This document shows, one piece after another, positions 1-8,021 of a stretch of DNA of 18,710 nt (positions are counted from its first letter, which is position 1; each line of letters begins with the position of its first letter). The notes under the pieces are model-generated. The model was given only the letters and a program-made list of their open reading frames with translations. It did not search any database and was not told where the DNA came from. The translations under genes were made by a program, and so were the position numbers. Source of the DNA: Pseudomonadota bacterium (GTDB taxonomy: Bacteria; Pseudomonadota; Gammaproteobacteria; Acidiferrobacterales; Acidiferrobacteraceae); NCBI GenBank assembly GCA_021797365.1, contig JAJZZU010000013.1:1-18710 (forward strand), given 5' to 3'.

Positions 1-653
1 TCTGGACGCGTCACCCGCTGGCCTACCTCGTCGAGGCCGCCGATGACATCTGTTACCACGTCGTCGACGTGGAGGATGCTTATCGACTCGGCATTCTGTC
101 TTATGAGGATGTGGAGGGGGTATTGGCTGGGATCATCGATGATCCGGCGTTGCCGCGGCGCCTAGCCGGCATGAATGACGACAAGGGGCGCATCGAATAT
201 CTGCGCGCGCGCAGCATCAATACCCTGGTAGAGCAGGCGGCCCAGCGCTTTTTGGCGATCGAGGATCGGTTGCGCGCCGGAGATTGCGATGTCCCATTAC
301 TCGCCGAGGTGAGCGCCGCAGGCGGCATGCAGGCCTTGCGCGGCCTCGGCGAGCAGCGTATCTACATGGCGCCGCCGGTGGTGGAGATCGAGGCTGCGGG
401 GTTTGAGGTCCTGGCCGGGTTGCTTGCGGTGTTCGGGGCAGCGATCGAGGCCCAGGCCCGCGGTCGGATCAATGCCCGCGATCGTATGCGCCTGAAGCTC
501 GTGCCGACACAGTTTCTCGGACCAAACGGCGGAGTCCATGAAGATCCCTACCAGCGCCTCTTGCGCTTGACAGATTTTGTATCTGGAATGACAGACACTT
601 ACGCAGTATCCCTCTACAAAAAAGTTACCGGTATTTCTCTGCCGGGGGGGTGA
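1..653 (+). CDS. dgt: dGTPase (deoxyguanosinetriphosphate triphosphohydrolase), 3' part
   Basis: The reading frame is open from the first complete codon (base 3) to the TGA at 651-653, so this is the C-terminal ~216 residues of a gene starting before the window. The first residues read RHPLAYLVEAADDICYHVVD, the conserved helix of the HD-domain dNTP triphosphohydrolases, where the Ala-Asp-Asp stretch is typical of bacterial Dgt. The family hydrolyses dGTP (often other dNTPs) to the nucleoside and inorganic triphosphate in the cytoplasm. The GTG at 69 lies inside this conserved block and is not a plausible start. The rest is the helical C-terminal domain. The metal-binding HD residues would lie upstream, outside the window, so activity cannot be judged. 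There is 135 bp before the next gene, with no clear terminator. Confidence 0.88.
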   Translation, partial: WTRHPLAYLVEAADDICYHVVDVEDAYRLGILSYEDVEGVLAGIIDDPALPRRLAGMNDDKGRIEYLRARSINTLVEQAAQRFLAIEDRLRAGDCDVPLLAEVSAAGGMQALRGLGEQRIYMAPPVVEIEAAGFEVLAGLLAVFGAAIEAQARGRINARDRMRLKLVPTQFLGPNGGVHEDPYQRLLRLTDFVSGMTDTYAVSLYKKVTGISLPGG

Positions 654-788
654 ATGGTGCGCTCATCGCGGGCCCATCCGGCCAATGACGGACTGAACTG
701 AGCCCAGGAAATGGGAGACAGTCTCAGGCACGGAAGATCGTGCAGCCGCAAGGCTTCGGGCGCGATCGGGATGCTAAGGAGAGCGGCT

Positions 789-1682
789 ATGGATATTGCC
801 GAGGATGATGGGGCGTTAACGGGGGCCATACAGAATATTCTCATTGCAGGCGGTATCGACGATCCGATAGCCGAAAGCGAGCGGATCGTGAGCGAGACCC
901 GGGAGATGGAGCTGGATCCTATGGGCGTGAGAGAGCGGGCAGTGTCGATGGCACGCGCCCGCGCAAGCGGCATCCCGCTCGGTTATGTCCTCGGACGCCA
1001 ACGCTTCATGGGGATCGAGATCGCAGTCGGCCCCGGGGTTTTGATTCCGCGCAGCGAGACCGAACTTTTGGGGTGGGAGGCGGTGGCACGGTTACGCGAG
1101 GCGCGCGGCGCTCACGGTCTCGGCGCGCGCGTAATCGATATGTGTTGTGGTTCCGGCAATCTCGCCTGTGGCATTGCCCATGCCATTCCCGGTGCGGAGG
1201 TCTGGGCAAGCGACCTCATGGAGGACTGCGCCACACTGACTTTGCGTAACGCCCAACGCCTCGGGCTGTCAGACCGTATCCATGTCGCATCCGGTGATCT
1301 GTTCGAGCCGCTCGCCGCGAGCGAGGCGGGGGCTTGTGACGTGATCGTGTGCAATCCGCCTTATATATCAAGCCATAGGCTGAGCCGCGATCGCCAGGAC
1401 CTCCTGGACCACGAACCGCGCCAGGCATTCGACGGCGGCCCGTATGGCCTATCCATTTACCAGCGGCTCATCCGTGACGCGGCCCCATTTCTGGTGACCG
1501 GCGGCTGGCTGCTTCTTGAGGTCGGCGTCGGGCAGGCCGTTTCCCTGGAGCTCCTTTTGGGGCGTTCCGGGGCCTACGATCATGTGGAACTGGTTGCCGA
1601 CCCTCAAGGAGAACCCCGCGTGATCGCGGCACGCCGCGCCATCATGGTCAAGGGCGGCCGCTCACCTGCGCCAGGTAGATGA
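789..1682 (+). CDS. prmC: PrmC/HemK-like N5-glutamine methyltransferase
   Basis: 297 residues. It belongs to the SAM-dependent HemK/PrmC family, which methylates the Gln of the GGQ motif in peptide-chain release factors. An N-terminal helical domain (about 1-75) is followed by the linker block GVLIPRSETELL (83-94), SAM motif I as DMCCGSGN (117-124), an Asp at the end of strand 2 (D142), and the catalytic NPPY (189-192). I chose ATG 789 because AAGGAG at 776-781 sits seven bases upstream; the longer frame from 711 lacks this and adds 26 unconserved residues. Oddities: Cys-Cys replaces the usual small residues of motif I, and the gene is not beside prfA, its common neighbour. It could therefore be a paralogue with another substrate. 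The last 35 bp overlap the convergent DUF202 gene. Confidence 0.8.
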   Translation: MDIAEDDGALTGAIQNILIAGGIDDPIAESERIVSETREMELDPMGVRERAVSMARARASGIPLGYVLGRQRFMGIEIAVGPGVLIPRSETELLGWEAVARLREARGAHGLGARVIDMCCGSGNLACGIAHAIPGAEVWASDLMEDCATLTLRNAQRLGLSDRIHVASGDLFEPLAASEAGACDVIVCNPPYISSHRLSRDRQDLLDHEPRQAFDGGPYGLSIYQRLIRDAAPFLVTGGWLLLEVGVGQAVSLELLLGRSGAYDHVELVADPQGEPRVIAARRAIMVKGGRSPAPGR

Positions 1683-2034
1683 GCAGCGCGATCCCCATCA
1701 GAACCAGCGCCAGAACCATCGCAACATAAGGGGCCGGGTTGCCCGGGCCCCGCGCGGGGCCCTCGGCCATGATGGCGCGGCGCGTGCGCAGAAAGCGTAT
1801 CGACGCCCCGACCATCATGGATATCCCCAAGGCGACGAGCCCCATTCCCAGAATCTCCGCTCCGTGCAGCCCATGGTGCGCGCCGGTCCCCTTATGCAGC
1901 GCCTTGCCGATGTAGACGAGAAAAATATCGAATTTTTCGACTAGAAAACCAAATGCCATGACCGCAACCCCGGTGCGCACCCACGCGAGGTAGGTGCGTT
2001 CGTTTGCGGCATGATCCCCGTAGCGCTCGATCAT
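1648..2034 (-). CDS. DUF202 family (YidH-like) small membrane protein
   Basis: 128 residues. The N-terminal signature ANERTYLAWVRTGVAVMAFG is characteristic of the DUF202/YidH family of small inner-membrane proteins, whose function is not established. Three hydrophobic segments are visible: about residues 20-45, 60-80, and a C-terminal stretch ending in LLIYLAQVSGRP. The charged Arg-Thr-Arg-Arg loop before the last segment is probably cytoplasmic. The ATG at 2034 is preceded on the minus strand by AAAGGA a few bases upstream. The frame stays open to 2400, but that extension has no family similarity and overlaps the glycosyltransferase on the other strand, so I rejected it. The gene is convergent with, and overlaps, the methyltransferase gene. 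Confidence 0.85.
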   Translation of the reverse strand: MIERYGDHAANERTYLAWVRTGVAVMAFGFLVEKFDIFLVYIGKALHKGTGAHHGLHGAEILGMGLVALGISMMVGASIRFLRTRRAIMAEGPARGPGNPAPYVAMVLALVLMGIALLIYLAQVSGRP

Positions 2035-2122
2035 TGTCCTTTCATCCCCATCTGGGTAAGCCCCGCGTCGCCGAGCGACCTTAGCGCTCCGTCGTTCGAC
2101 CGATTTCCGTACACGGCCTTCC

Positions 2123-2153
2123 GCTATACAGTCGAGCCAACATGAATTTCCAA
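2123..2153. promoter_or_regulatory. possible divergent promoter between DUF202 gene and glycan operon
   Basis: The 175-bp gap between the divergent genes holds one TATA-like element read on both strands: TATACA (2125-2130) on + and TATAGC (2128-2123) on -. The minus-strand element has TTGGAA (2153-2148) 19 bases upstream. Neither version has a good -35 at ideal spacing, so this is a weak assignment. Confidence 0.25.
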
Positions 2154-2209
2154 TGATACATGCTGAATCGCCGCAGTGCGCGATTCCGCAAACTCTCCAG
2201 GGGGCGCAC

Positions 2210-3232
2210 GTGACGGACCCACGGCTTAAGACACGCGAGAACCCCTTGCCGTTGCGCGGTTGCACGGGACGCATAGGCGTATTCCGTGCACTCCATCTAG
2301 GTGACATGCTATGCGCAGTGCCCGCACTACGCGCCCTGCGTACGGCCTGTCCAGACGCTCGGATTACGGTCATAGGCCTGCCGTGGGCGCGCGAACTCAT
2401 CGCTCGCTACCGTCACTATGTCGACGATTTTCTGGCATTTCCAGGACACCCGGAATTGCCGGAGACCGATGTCGGGTACGCCGCCTACGGGCGCTTCCGG
2501 GAGGCGTTCCCAAAGGATTTCGACTGGTTGATCCAACTTCATGGCGACGGCCGCGTGACGAACGCCATCGTTGGGCAGTGGCCTGCACAACACATGGCAG
2601 GCTTTGCACGCGGCGGCGGAGGGTGTCACCGATACTTTTTGCCATATCCCTCGGGCCATGAGATCGACCGGCTTCTGGCTCTGGTGCGGTATCTCGCCGG
2701 CGATGGCCCTGTCGATCTCGAGTTTCCGCTTCATGCCGAGGATTTCACACGCCTCCAGGGGACGGCGCCATTCTCGGATCTGTTCGATGCCCCCTATGTC
2801 ATCGTTCACCCGGGCTCCCGCAATCCGCAGCGCCGCCTGGCGCCGGCATTTTTTGCGCAGGCCGTGGCCTGGCTTGCAAGCAAGGCGCGCGTGGTGCTGA
2901 CCGGTGGCCGCGAGGAACGGGATCGCAATGCACATATAGCGCAAAACACAACCCGCGCGATCAACGCCGCGGGCATGACTTCGCTCGTAGACCTCGGAGT
3001 GCTCATCGCCAGGGCGCGCTGTATCGTCACCAACGACTCCGGGCCTGCGCATCTCGCGGCCGCTCTGGGCACCCCAAGTCTCGTGGCAGTGAGCGCATCG
3101 GACCCAGCGCGCTGGGCCCCCAAGAATACCTTGCGCCATCGCGTGCTCGATGCCCGTGGCGGGCTTGCGAGCGCCCGATTCCTGCGCATGGTGCAAGACC
3201 TGTACGAGGATACGGGGAGGGCTGTGTGCTAG
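2210..3232 (+). CDS. Glycosyltransferase family 9 (heptosyltransferase-like)
   Basis: 340 residues from GTG 2210. It has the GT9 fold of ADP-heptose:LPS heptosyltransferases, which add heptose to lipopolysaccharide core or other glycans at the cytoplasmic face of the inner membrane. The N-terminal glycine-rich turn reads LHLGDMLCAVPALRALR. The nucleotide-sugar half has HPGSRNPQRRL and the GT9 signature TNDSGPAHLAAALGTP. In heptosyltransferases the early Asp of the Asp-x-x-Gly-Asp turn is usually catalytic; here the segment is Leu-His-Leu-Gly-Asp, so that position is altered. The GTG is chosen because AGGGGG (2199-2204) lies five bases upstream; ATG 2153 in the same frame has no ribosome site and adds 19 residues that do not look conserved, but it is possible. 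It is the first gene of a seven-gene run and overlaps the next by 7 bp. Confidence 0.85.
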   Translation: MTDPRLKTRENPLPLRGCTGRIGVFRALHLGDMLCAVPALRALRTACPDARITVIGLPWARELIARYRHYVDDFLAFPGHPELPETDVGYAAYGRFREAFPKDFDWLIQLHGDGRVTNAIVGQWPAQHMAGFARGGGGCHRYFLPYPSGHEIDRLLALVRYLAGDGPVDLEFPLHAEDFTRLQGTAPFSDLFDAPYVIVHPGSRNPQRRLAPAFFAQAVAWLASKARVVLTGGREERDRNAHIAQNTTRAINAAGMTSLVDLGVLIARARCIVTNDSGPAHLAAALGTPSLVAVSASDPARWAPKNTLRHRVLDARGGLASARFLRMVQDLYEDTGRAVC

Positions 3233-4260
3233 GCGGCGGTACGAGACGCTCACCCTTGCGCATCCTGACGTGGCATGTGCATGGCAGCTATCTCTATTAC
3301 CTGAGTCAGCTGCCATACCTGTTCTATGTCCCGGTAAAACCAGGGCGGCCGGAGGGTTACGGCGGGCGTCGCGGTGGGCGCTCGTGGCCCGCCAATCTTT
3401 GCGAGGTGGATGCCGATAAAGTGTGCAACCTAGCACTGGATGCGGTCGTGTTTCAGTCGCCCAGGCCCTATGAACACGACCAGTACGAGCTGCTCACCGC
3501 GGCGCAGCGCGCACTTCCGCAGATCTATATCGAGCACGATCCGCCACGAGGCCATCCGACAGACACCCGCCACATCGTCGATGATCCGACGGTATTGTTG
3601 GTGCATGTGACCCACTTCAACGCTCTTATGTGGGACAACGGACGTACGCCCGTGCACGTCATCCGCCACGGGGTGGCGGTGACACCTCATGTGCGTTACA
3701 CCGGCGAGATCGCGCGTGGTCTCGTGGTGGTCAATGACCTGCCAAAGCGCGGCCGCAGGCTCGGGTGCGATGTGTTCGAGTACGCCCGCCGCCGCGTACC
3801 GCTCGATCTCGTCGGCATGGGTTCAGAGGCCTTGGGCGGGCTCGGGGAGATTGCTGCAGATGAGCTTCCCGGACTCATGGCGCGCTATCGGTTCTTTTTC
3901 AACCCGATCCGCTATACGAGCCTGGGTCTTGCCGTGTGCGAGGCCATGGCCGCAGGAGTCCCCGTGGTGGGGCTTGCGACTACCGAGATGCCGTGTGTCA
4001 TACGAAATGGGGTGTCCGGTTACATCTACACCGACATGGAACAGGCGGTACGCAGAATGCGGGAGCTTCTCGCGCGACCGGATCGGGCGAAGGCCCTCGG
4101 TGAGGGCGCGCGGCGCCGCGCGTCCCTCCTTTTTTCCCTGACACGATTCGCGCGCGACTGGGATTTGGCGTTGGCGGCGGCGGCCCAGCTACGGACGCCT
4201 TACAACGAGAAAATAGCGGCAGGAGGCCTGAATGAGCAAGCGGATTGCGCTTATAAGTGA
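3226..4260 (+). CDS. Glycosyltransferase family 4-like protein
   Basis: 344 residues, GTG start with GGGGAGG just upstream, overlapping the previous stop. The C-terminal half has the GT-B layout of family 4 transferases: RYRFFFNPIRYTSLGLAVCE followed by AMAAGVPVVGL and a C-terminal helix. GT4 enzymes are usually retaining and move a sugar from a nucleotide donor. The canonical Glu-x7-Glu donor motif is only half present: the second Glu (in CEAMA) is kept, but the first is replaced by Thr in the TSLGL segment. The N-terminal half is short and aromatic (TWHVHGSYLYYLSQLPYL), with EHDPPRGHP and HVTHFNALMW blocks whose role I cannot assign. Substrate is unknown. It overlaps the next gene by 29 bp, so the two are probably translationally coupled. 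Confidence 0.78.
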   Translation: MLGGGTRRSPLRILTWHVHGSYLYYLSQLPYLFYVPVKPGRPEGYGGRRGGRSWPANLCEVDADKVCNLALDAVVFQSPRPYEHDQYELLTAAQRALPQIYIEHDPPRGHPTDTRHIVDDPTVLLVHVTHFNALMWDNGRTPVHVIRHGVAVTPHVRYTGEIARGLVVVNDLPKRGRRLGCDVFEYARRRVPLDLVGMGSEALGGLGEIAADELPGLMARYRFFFNPIRYTSLGLAVCEAMAAGVPVVGLATTEMPCVIRNGVSGYIYTDMEQAVRRMRELLARPDRAKALGEGARRRASLLFSLTRFARDWDLALAAAAQLRTPYNEKIAAGGLNEQADCAYK

Positions 4261-5542
4261 GCATGCTTCGCCGCTCGCGATCCTCGGCGGTTGTGATTGC
4301 GGCGGTCAGAATGTGTATGTCGGTCAGCTCGCCCTTGGCTTGTCGCGGCTTGGTTATCGCGTGGATGTGTTTACGCGGCGCGACGACATGGGCTTACCCG
4401 AGATCGTAGACTGGACGCCGGGGGTGCGCATCATCCATGTCCCTGCAGGGCCAGCGCGTCCCGTGCGCAAGGAAGATCTGTTGCCTTACATGAGGGACTT
4501 TGGGCGGTACATGGAGTCATGGCTCAAACAGGGTCGGGGGCGATACGACCTGATTCATGCCAATTTCTTCATGTCGGGTATGGTGGCGCGCGAACTGCGA
4601 GAGCGTTGGGGTATCCCGTTTGTCATGACCTTCCATGCCTTGGGGGCGGTCCGCCGACTCCATCAGGGCATCAGCGATCAATTCCCAAGGGAGCGTAACC
4701 TGATCGAGTCGGAGATCGCGGCCGATGCCGATGCCATTCTTGCCGAATGTCCTCAGGATGCCAAGGATCTGGGGGTCTTTTACGGGGTCACCTGGGACAA
4801 ATTGCGACTCGTGCCGTGCGGCTTCGATCCCGCGCAGTTCTGGGCCATGGATAAGGGCGCAGCCCGACGCGAAATCGGCGTGGCGCCAGATGAGCCCTTG
4901 TTCGTGCATGTGGGGCGCATGGTACCCCGCAAGGGGATAGATACCATCATCGAGGCCATGGCGCGGCTCCGAGACCAACACCGTCTGAAGGCAAGTCTCA
5001 TCGTGGTAGGCGGGGAGACCGATCGTCCGGACGATCGCGTAACCCCCGAGATCGGGCGACTCAAGGCCTTGGCGGCGCGCCTGCATGTGTCCGACGAGGT
5101 GATATTCGTCGGACGACGTAGGCCCGATCAGCTACGCCCCTACTATAGCGCCGCCGATCTATTTGTCACGACCCCTTGGTATGAGCCTTTCGGAATCACG
5201 CCGCTCGAGGCCATGGCGTGCGGGACGCCAGTCCTGGGGTCGGCCGTAGGCGGCATCAAATATACGGTGCGCCACAAAGAGACCGGCTATCTCGTCCCGC
5301 CCCATAACCCAGCGGCCGTCGCCCTTTACATGGCCCATGCCCTGCGTGCCCCCGAGGAACGACAACGACTGGGCCAGCAGGCCCTGGCGCGGGCTACATC
5401 CTTATTTACTTGGCAGAAGGTCGCAGCGCTGGTCGATCGCGCATATAGGGAGGTCCTGAAGGCGCGCGACCGCGCGAACCTTGGAGGGATGCCGGCATTA
5501 TGTGGCGACTCTCCCGAGGCGCCTCGTTCATCTCTGAATTAA
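4232..5542 (+). CDS. Glycosyltransferase family 4 (sucrose-phosphate-synthase/MshA-like)
   Basis: 436 residues, ATG start preceded by AGGAGG. The N-terminus (residues 5-30) has the ISEHASPLAILGG then GGQNVYV signature shared by sucrose-phosphate synthase, MshA-type and related GT4 enzymes; this loop binds donor and acceptor. A mid-protein HAN..SG block and HALG follow. The C-terminal Rossmann domain begins at about residue 225 with FVHVGRMVPRKGIDTIIEAM. The full Glu-x7-Glu donor motif is intact in YEPFGITPLEAMACGTPVLG. It is predicted to be a soluble retaining glycosyltransferase using an NDP-sugar. The acceptor cannot be read from sequence; the neighbours (two GT9 enzymes and a heptose phosphatase) point to a heptose-containing glycan. 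The gap to the next gene is 15 bp. Confidence 0.87.
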   Translation: MSKRIALISEHASPLAILGGCDCGGQNVYVGQLALGLSRLGYRVDVFTRRDDMGLPEIVDWTPGVRIIHVPAGPARPVRKEDLLPYMRDFGRYMESWLKQGRGRYDLIHANFFMSGMVARELRERWGIPFVMTFHALGAVRRLHQGISDQFPRERNLIESEIAADADAILAECPQDAKDLGVFYGVTWDKLRLVPCGFDPAQFWAMDKGAARREIGVAPDEPLFVHVGRMVPRKGIDTIIEAMARLRDQHRLKASLIVVGGETDRPDDRVTPEIGRLKALAARLHVSDEVIFVGRRRPDQLRPYYSAADLFVTTPWYEPFGITPLEAMACGTPVLGSAVGGIKYTVRHKETGYLVPPHNPAAVALYMAHALRAPEERQRLGQQALARATSLFTWQKVAALVDRAYREVLKARDRANLGGMPALCGDSPEAPRSSLN

Positions 5543-5557
5543 AAGGAGGACACATCG

Positions 5558-6346
5558 ATGGATGATTCATTGGCGCGCACGCAATGCGGGAAGGACAAGC
5601 CGGCGGCTCGCGACCCGACCCCGGGGCCGCTTGCCGGGCGTGTGGCGCTCGTGACTGGCGGGGCCCAGGGTCTGGGTGCGGCCTTGTGCCGCGACCTTTC
5701 GGAGGCGGGTGCCACTGTCATCGCCGGCGATGTCCGGGAGGGCAAAGCGCAAGAGCTCGCCCAGGGCTTGCGTGCACAAGGGTATTCCGCGGAGGGGCGG
5801 GCGCTCGATGTCGGCGACCCGGCCTCGGTGAGCACCGCGTTCACGGACATCATCGCGCATCACGGCCATTGCGACGTCCTCGTCAACAATGCCGGCACGG
5901 ATCTTACGGTATCGGTGGAGGAGATGCCGATCGATGAATGGCAGCGCATCATCGGCGTGAATCTGACCGGGCCGTTCCTGGCTGCCAAGGCGGCCTTGCC
6001 TCACATGCGCCGACAGGGCGGGGGGCATATCGTAAATATCGTCTCGACTGCCGCCAAGCGCGCCTGGCCGAACGCCAGCGCCTATCACGCCAGCAAGTGG
6101 GGACTCCTAGGGTTGAGTCATGCGCTCCATGTCGAGGCCCGACCCTTAAACATCAAGGTCACGGCCGTCATTTCCGGGGGACTACGCACCCCGTTTTTGC
6201 TCGACCGATTCCCAGACATCGATCAAGCGACCTTGCAGGATCCCGCGAACGTGGCGCGCACCGTGCGTTTTGTGTTGTCGCAGCCGGCGGAGACGGTCAT
6301 CCCCGAAATCATGGTGTTGCCGATGCGAGAGACCTCATGGCCCTGA
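5558..6346 (+). CDS. SDR family oxidoreductase (classical, FabG-like)
   Basis: 262 residues, with a very strong AAAAGGAGG ribosome site eight bases before ATG 5558. A classical short-chain dehydrogenase/reductase: cofactor loop TGGAQGLG (33-40), Asp58 at the end of strand 2 (favouring NAD(H)), NNAG (110-113), and catalytic Ser163, Tyr176 and Lys180 in the YHASK motif, with Asn135 completing the tetrad. The enzyme should be active. The substrate is not determined by these motifs. Because it sits inside a run of sugar genes and its end overlaps gmhB by 10 bp, it may oxidise, reduce or epimerise a sugar intermediate, but that is inference. The N-terminus has about 25 extra hydrophilic residues before the Rossmann strand. 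Confidence 0.88.
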   Translation: MDDSLARTQCGKDKPAARDPTPGPLAGRVALVTGGAQGLGAALCRDLSEAGATVIAGDVREGKAQELAQGLRAQGYSAEGRALDVGDPASVSTAFTDIIAHHGHCDVLVNNAGTDLTVSVEEMPIDEWQRIIGVNLTGPFLAAKAALPHMRRQGGGHIVNIVSTAAKRAWPNASAYHASKWGLLGLSHALHVEARPLNIKVTAVISGGLRTPFLLDRFPDIDQATLQDPANVARTVRFVLSQPAETVIPEIMVLPMRETSWP

Positions 6347-6948
6347 TACGCGATGCCGCCGTCTTTCTCGACAAGGACGGCACCCTCATAGACGATGTCC
6401 CGTACAACGTGGACCCAAACCGCATGCGGCTTGCGCCAGGAAGCCGTTCCGGACTGCGGCGTCTCCATGAACGCGGCTTTCGGCTGGTGGTGGTGAGCAA
6501 TCAGAGCGGCGTGGCGCGTGGCTACTTCACGGAAGATGCCTTGCGCGACGTCGAGGAGCGGCTGCGCGATCTACTGCGCGCCTTCGGCGTACCGCTGGCA
6601 GGTTTCTATTATTGCCCTCACGACCCGCTGGGGCGCGTCAAGCGTTACGCCACGGACTGCACCTGCCGCAAGCCGCGCCCCGGCCTCCTGCAAAGGGCGG
6701 CGCGTGATGGACACTTCGATCTGACCCATTCGTGGTGCGTAGGCGATATCCTGGACGATATCGAGGCAGGCTGCGCCGCCCACTGCCGCACGGTTCTTAT
6801 CGACAACGGCAACGAAACCAAGTGGCAACTCTCCGATCGGCGCGTACCAGACTACATCGCGCGCAATCTCGACGAGGCCGCCGATTTCATCATAGACGCC
6901 ACGGGACCCGGGCGTCCGGTACGTCCACACTCCACGGCGCGCCCATGA
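6337..6948 (+). CDS. gmhB: D-glycero-D-manno-heptose 1,7-bisphosphate 7-phosphatase (GmhB-like HAD)
   Basis: 203 residues from ATG 6337. A HAD-superfamily phosphatase of the GmhB type. Motif I is FLDKDGT with nucleophile Asp12 and acid/base Asp14; motif II is SNQSG (54-58); the GmhB zinc site is Cys93, His95, Cys108 and Cys110 in CPHDP and CTCRKP; motif III/IV is VGDILDDIEAG. GmhB removes the 7-phosphate from heptose 1,7-bisphosphate on the way to ADP- or GDP-heptose. The partner enzymes (GmhA isomerase, HldE/HddA kinase and nucleotidyltransferase) are not in this window. It overlaps the SDR gene by 10 bp, and its stop forms ATGA with the next start. Related histidinol-phosphate phosphatases share the motifs; the two GT9 neighbours favour heptose. 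Confidence 0.87.
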   Translation: MALIRDAAVFLDKDGTLIDDVPYNVDPNRMRLAPGSRSGLRRLHERGFRLVVVSNQSGVARGYFTEDALRDVEERLRDLLRAFGVPLAGFYYCPHDPLGRVKRYATDCTCRKPRPGLLQRAARDGHFDLTHSWCVGDILDDIEAGCAAHCRTVLIDNGNETKWQLSDRRVPDYIARNLDEAADFIIDATGPGRPVRPHSTARP

Positions 6949-8021
6949 TCGCACAAGACTGGAGTGGTGCGCGACGGATCTTGGCGGTGCGGCTAGACGG
7001 TATGGGCGATCTGCTCATGACAGGGCCAGCCCTGCGCGCCTTGAAAGAGGTCGTCCCGGGACGCACGGTGACTGCGCTCGTCTCGCCGGCGGCGGCGGCA
7101 TGTGCTGCGCTTTTGCCGGGGATCGATGACTTCATTGTCCACAAAGCGCCCTGGATGAAAGGTAGCGGAAGCGATCCTGAATATGATCAGGCCCTCATCG
7201 CCCATTTGCGCGCACGAGACTTCGATGGTGCCGTCATATTCACGGTGTTTAGCCAGAGCCCGCTGCCGGCGGCCCTATTATGCTATCTGGCGGCCATTCC
7301 ACGCCGCGCCGCGCATTGTCGAGAGAATCCTTATGCGCTACTCACGACATGGGTTCGTGAAAGAGAGCCGCAGGAGGGCATACGGCACGAGGTGGAGCGC
7401 CAGCTCGCGCTTGTCGGGCAGCTCGGGGCCACGCTGACCGACGATCGCTTGAAGATCCGACTATCGCGGCGATTCTGCGAGCAGGGAGCCATGTATCGGC
7501 GCGGTTCGCGGCCGCTGATCATCATGCACCCCGGGGCATCGGCACCGTCGCGGCGCTATCCGGAAGCCTCTTATGTCGCGGTCTTGCGGGAACTCGAGCA
7601 CGAGACCGAGGCCGTCTGCATCCTGACTGGAACGGAAGATGAGCGCGCGCTCCTGGAACGTATCCGGTCGGCCGCGGCCAGCGAGGCGCCCGTGGTCTGC
7701 GGTGTCTCGCTGCGCGAGTTCGCGGGCATTCTCGATGCGGCAGACGTCGTTGTGACCAATAATACCGGGCCCGCGCATCTGGCCGCTGCCGTGGCAACGC
7801 CGGTGGTGGTGCTCTATGCCCTTACGAACCCGCAGCATGCGCCCTGGCGGGCCGAGGCGCGGGTCTTGTCTGCGGACGTCCCGTGCCGCGACTGCTTCAA
7901 GAGCGTCTGCCCAAACGGGCATCATCGCTGTCTGAAAGACGTGAGCCCACGGCAAGTCGTAAACGCCGTCATCGAGCTCCTGCAAGGGGGCGCGAATGCG
8001 CGGCGCCGTGCCTTATGTTGA
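6945..8021 (+). CDS. Glycosyltransferase family 9 (heptosyltransferase)
   Basis: 358 residues from ATG 6945, which shares ATGA with the gmhB stop. GT9 signatures are clearer than in the first GT9 gene: VRLDGMGDLLMTGPALRALK (15-34) with the catalytic-type Asp18 and Gly-Asp turn, MHPGASAPSRRYP for nucleotide-sugar binding, and TNNTGPAHLAAAVATP near the C-terminus. A cysteine cluster follows (CRDCFKSVCPNGHHRCL); several heptosyltransferase-like proteins carry a similar late cysteine segment, possibly a metal or structural site. Role: transfer of heptose from an NDP-heptose to a lipid-linked or LPS-type acceptor on the cytoplasmic side of the membrane. The preceding GmhB-like gene supports heptose as donor sugar. 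It overlaps the next gene by 7 bp. Confidence 0.88.
   Translation: MIAQDWSGARRILAVRLDGMGDLLMTGPALRALKEVVPGRTVTALVSPAAAACAALLPGIDDFIVHKAPWMKGSGSDPEYDQALIAHLRARDFDGAVIFTVFSQSPLPAALLCYLAAIPRRAAHCRENPYALLTTWVREREPQEGIRHEVERQLALVGQLGATLTDDRLKIRLSRRFCEQGAMYRRGSRPLIIMHPGASAPSRRYPEASYVAVLRELEHETEAVCILTGTEDERALLERIRSAAASEAPVVCGVSLREFAGILDAADVVVTNNTGPAHLAAAVATPVVVLYALTNPQHAPWRAEARVLSADVPCRDCFKSVCPNGHHRCLKDVSPRQVVNAVIELLQGGANARRRALC

Noticed and set aside
2035..2400. Upstream extension of the DUF202 frame to 2400
   Set aside because: The extension overlaps the GT9 coding region on the opposite strand, has no hydrophobic or family features, and a ribosome site precedes ATG 2034.
5938..6336. Long frame fused upstream of gmhB
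   Set aside because: This part is the SDR gene read in another frame. GmhB similarity begins exactly at ATG 6337.
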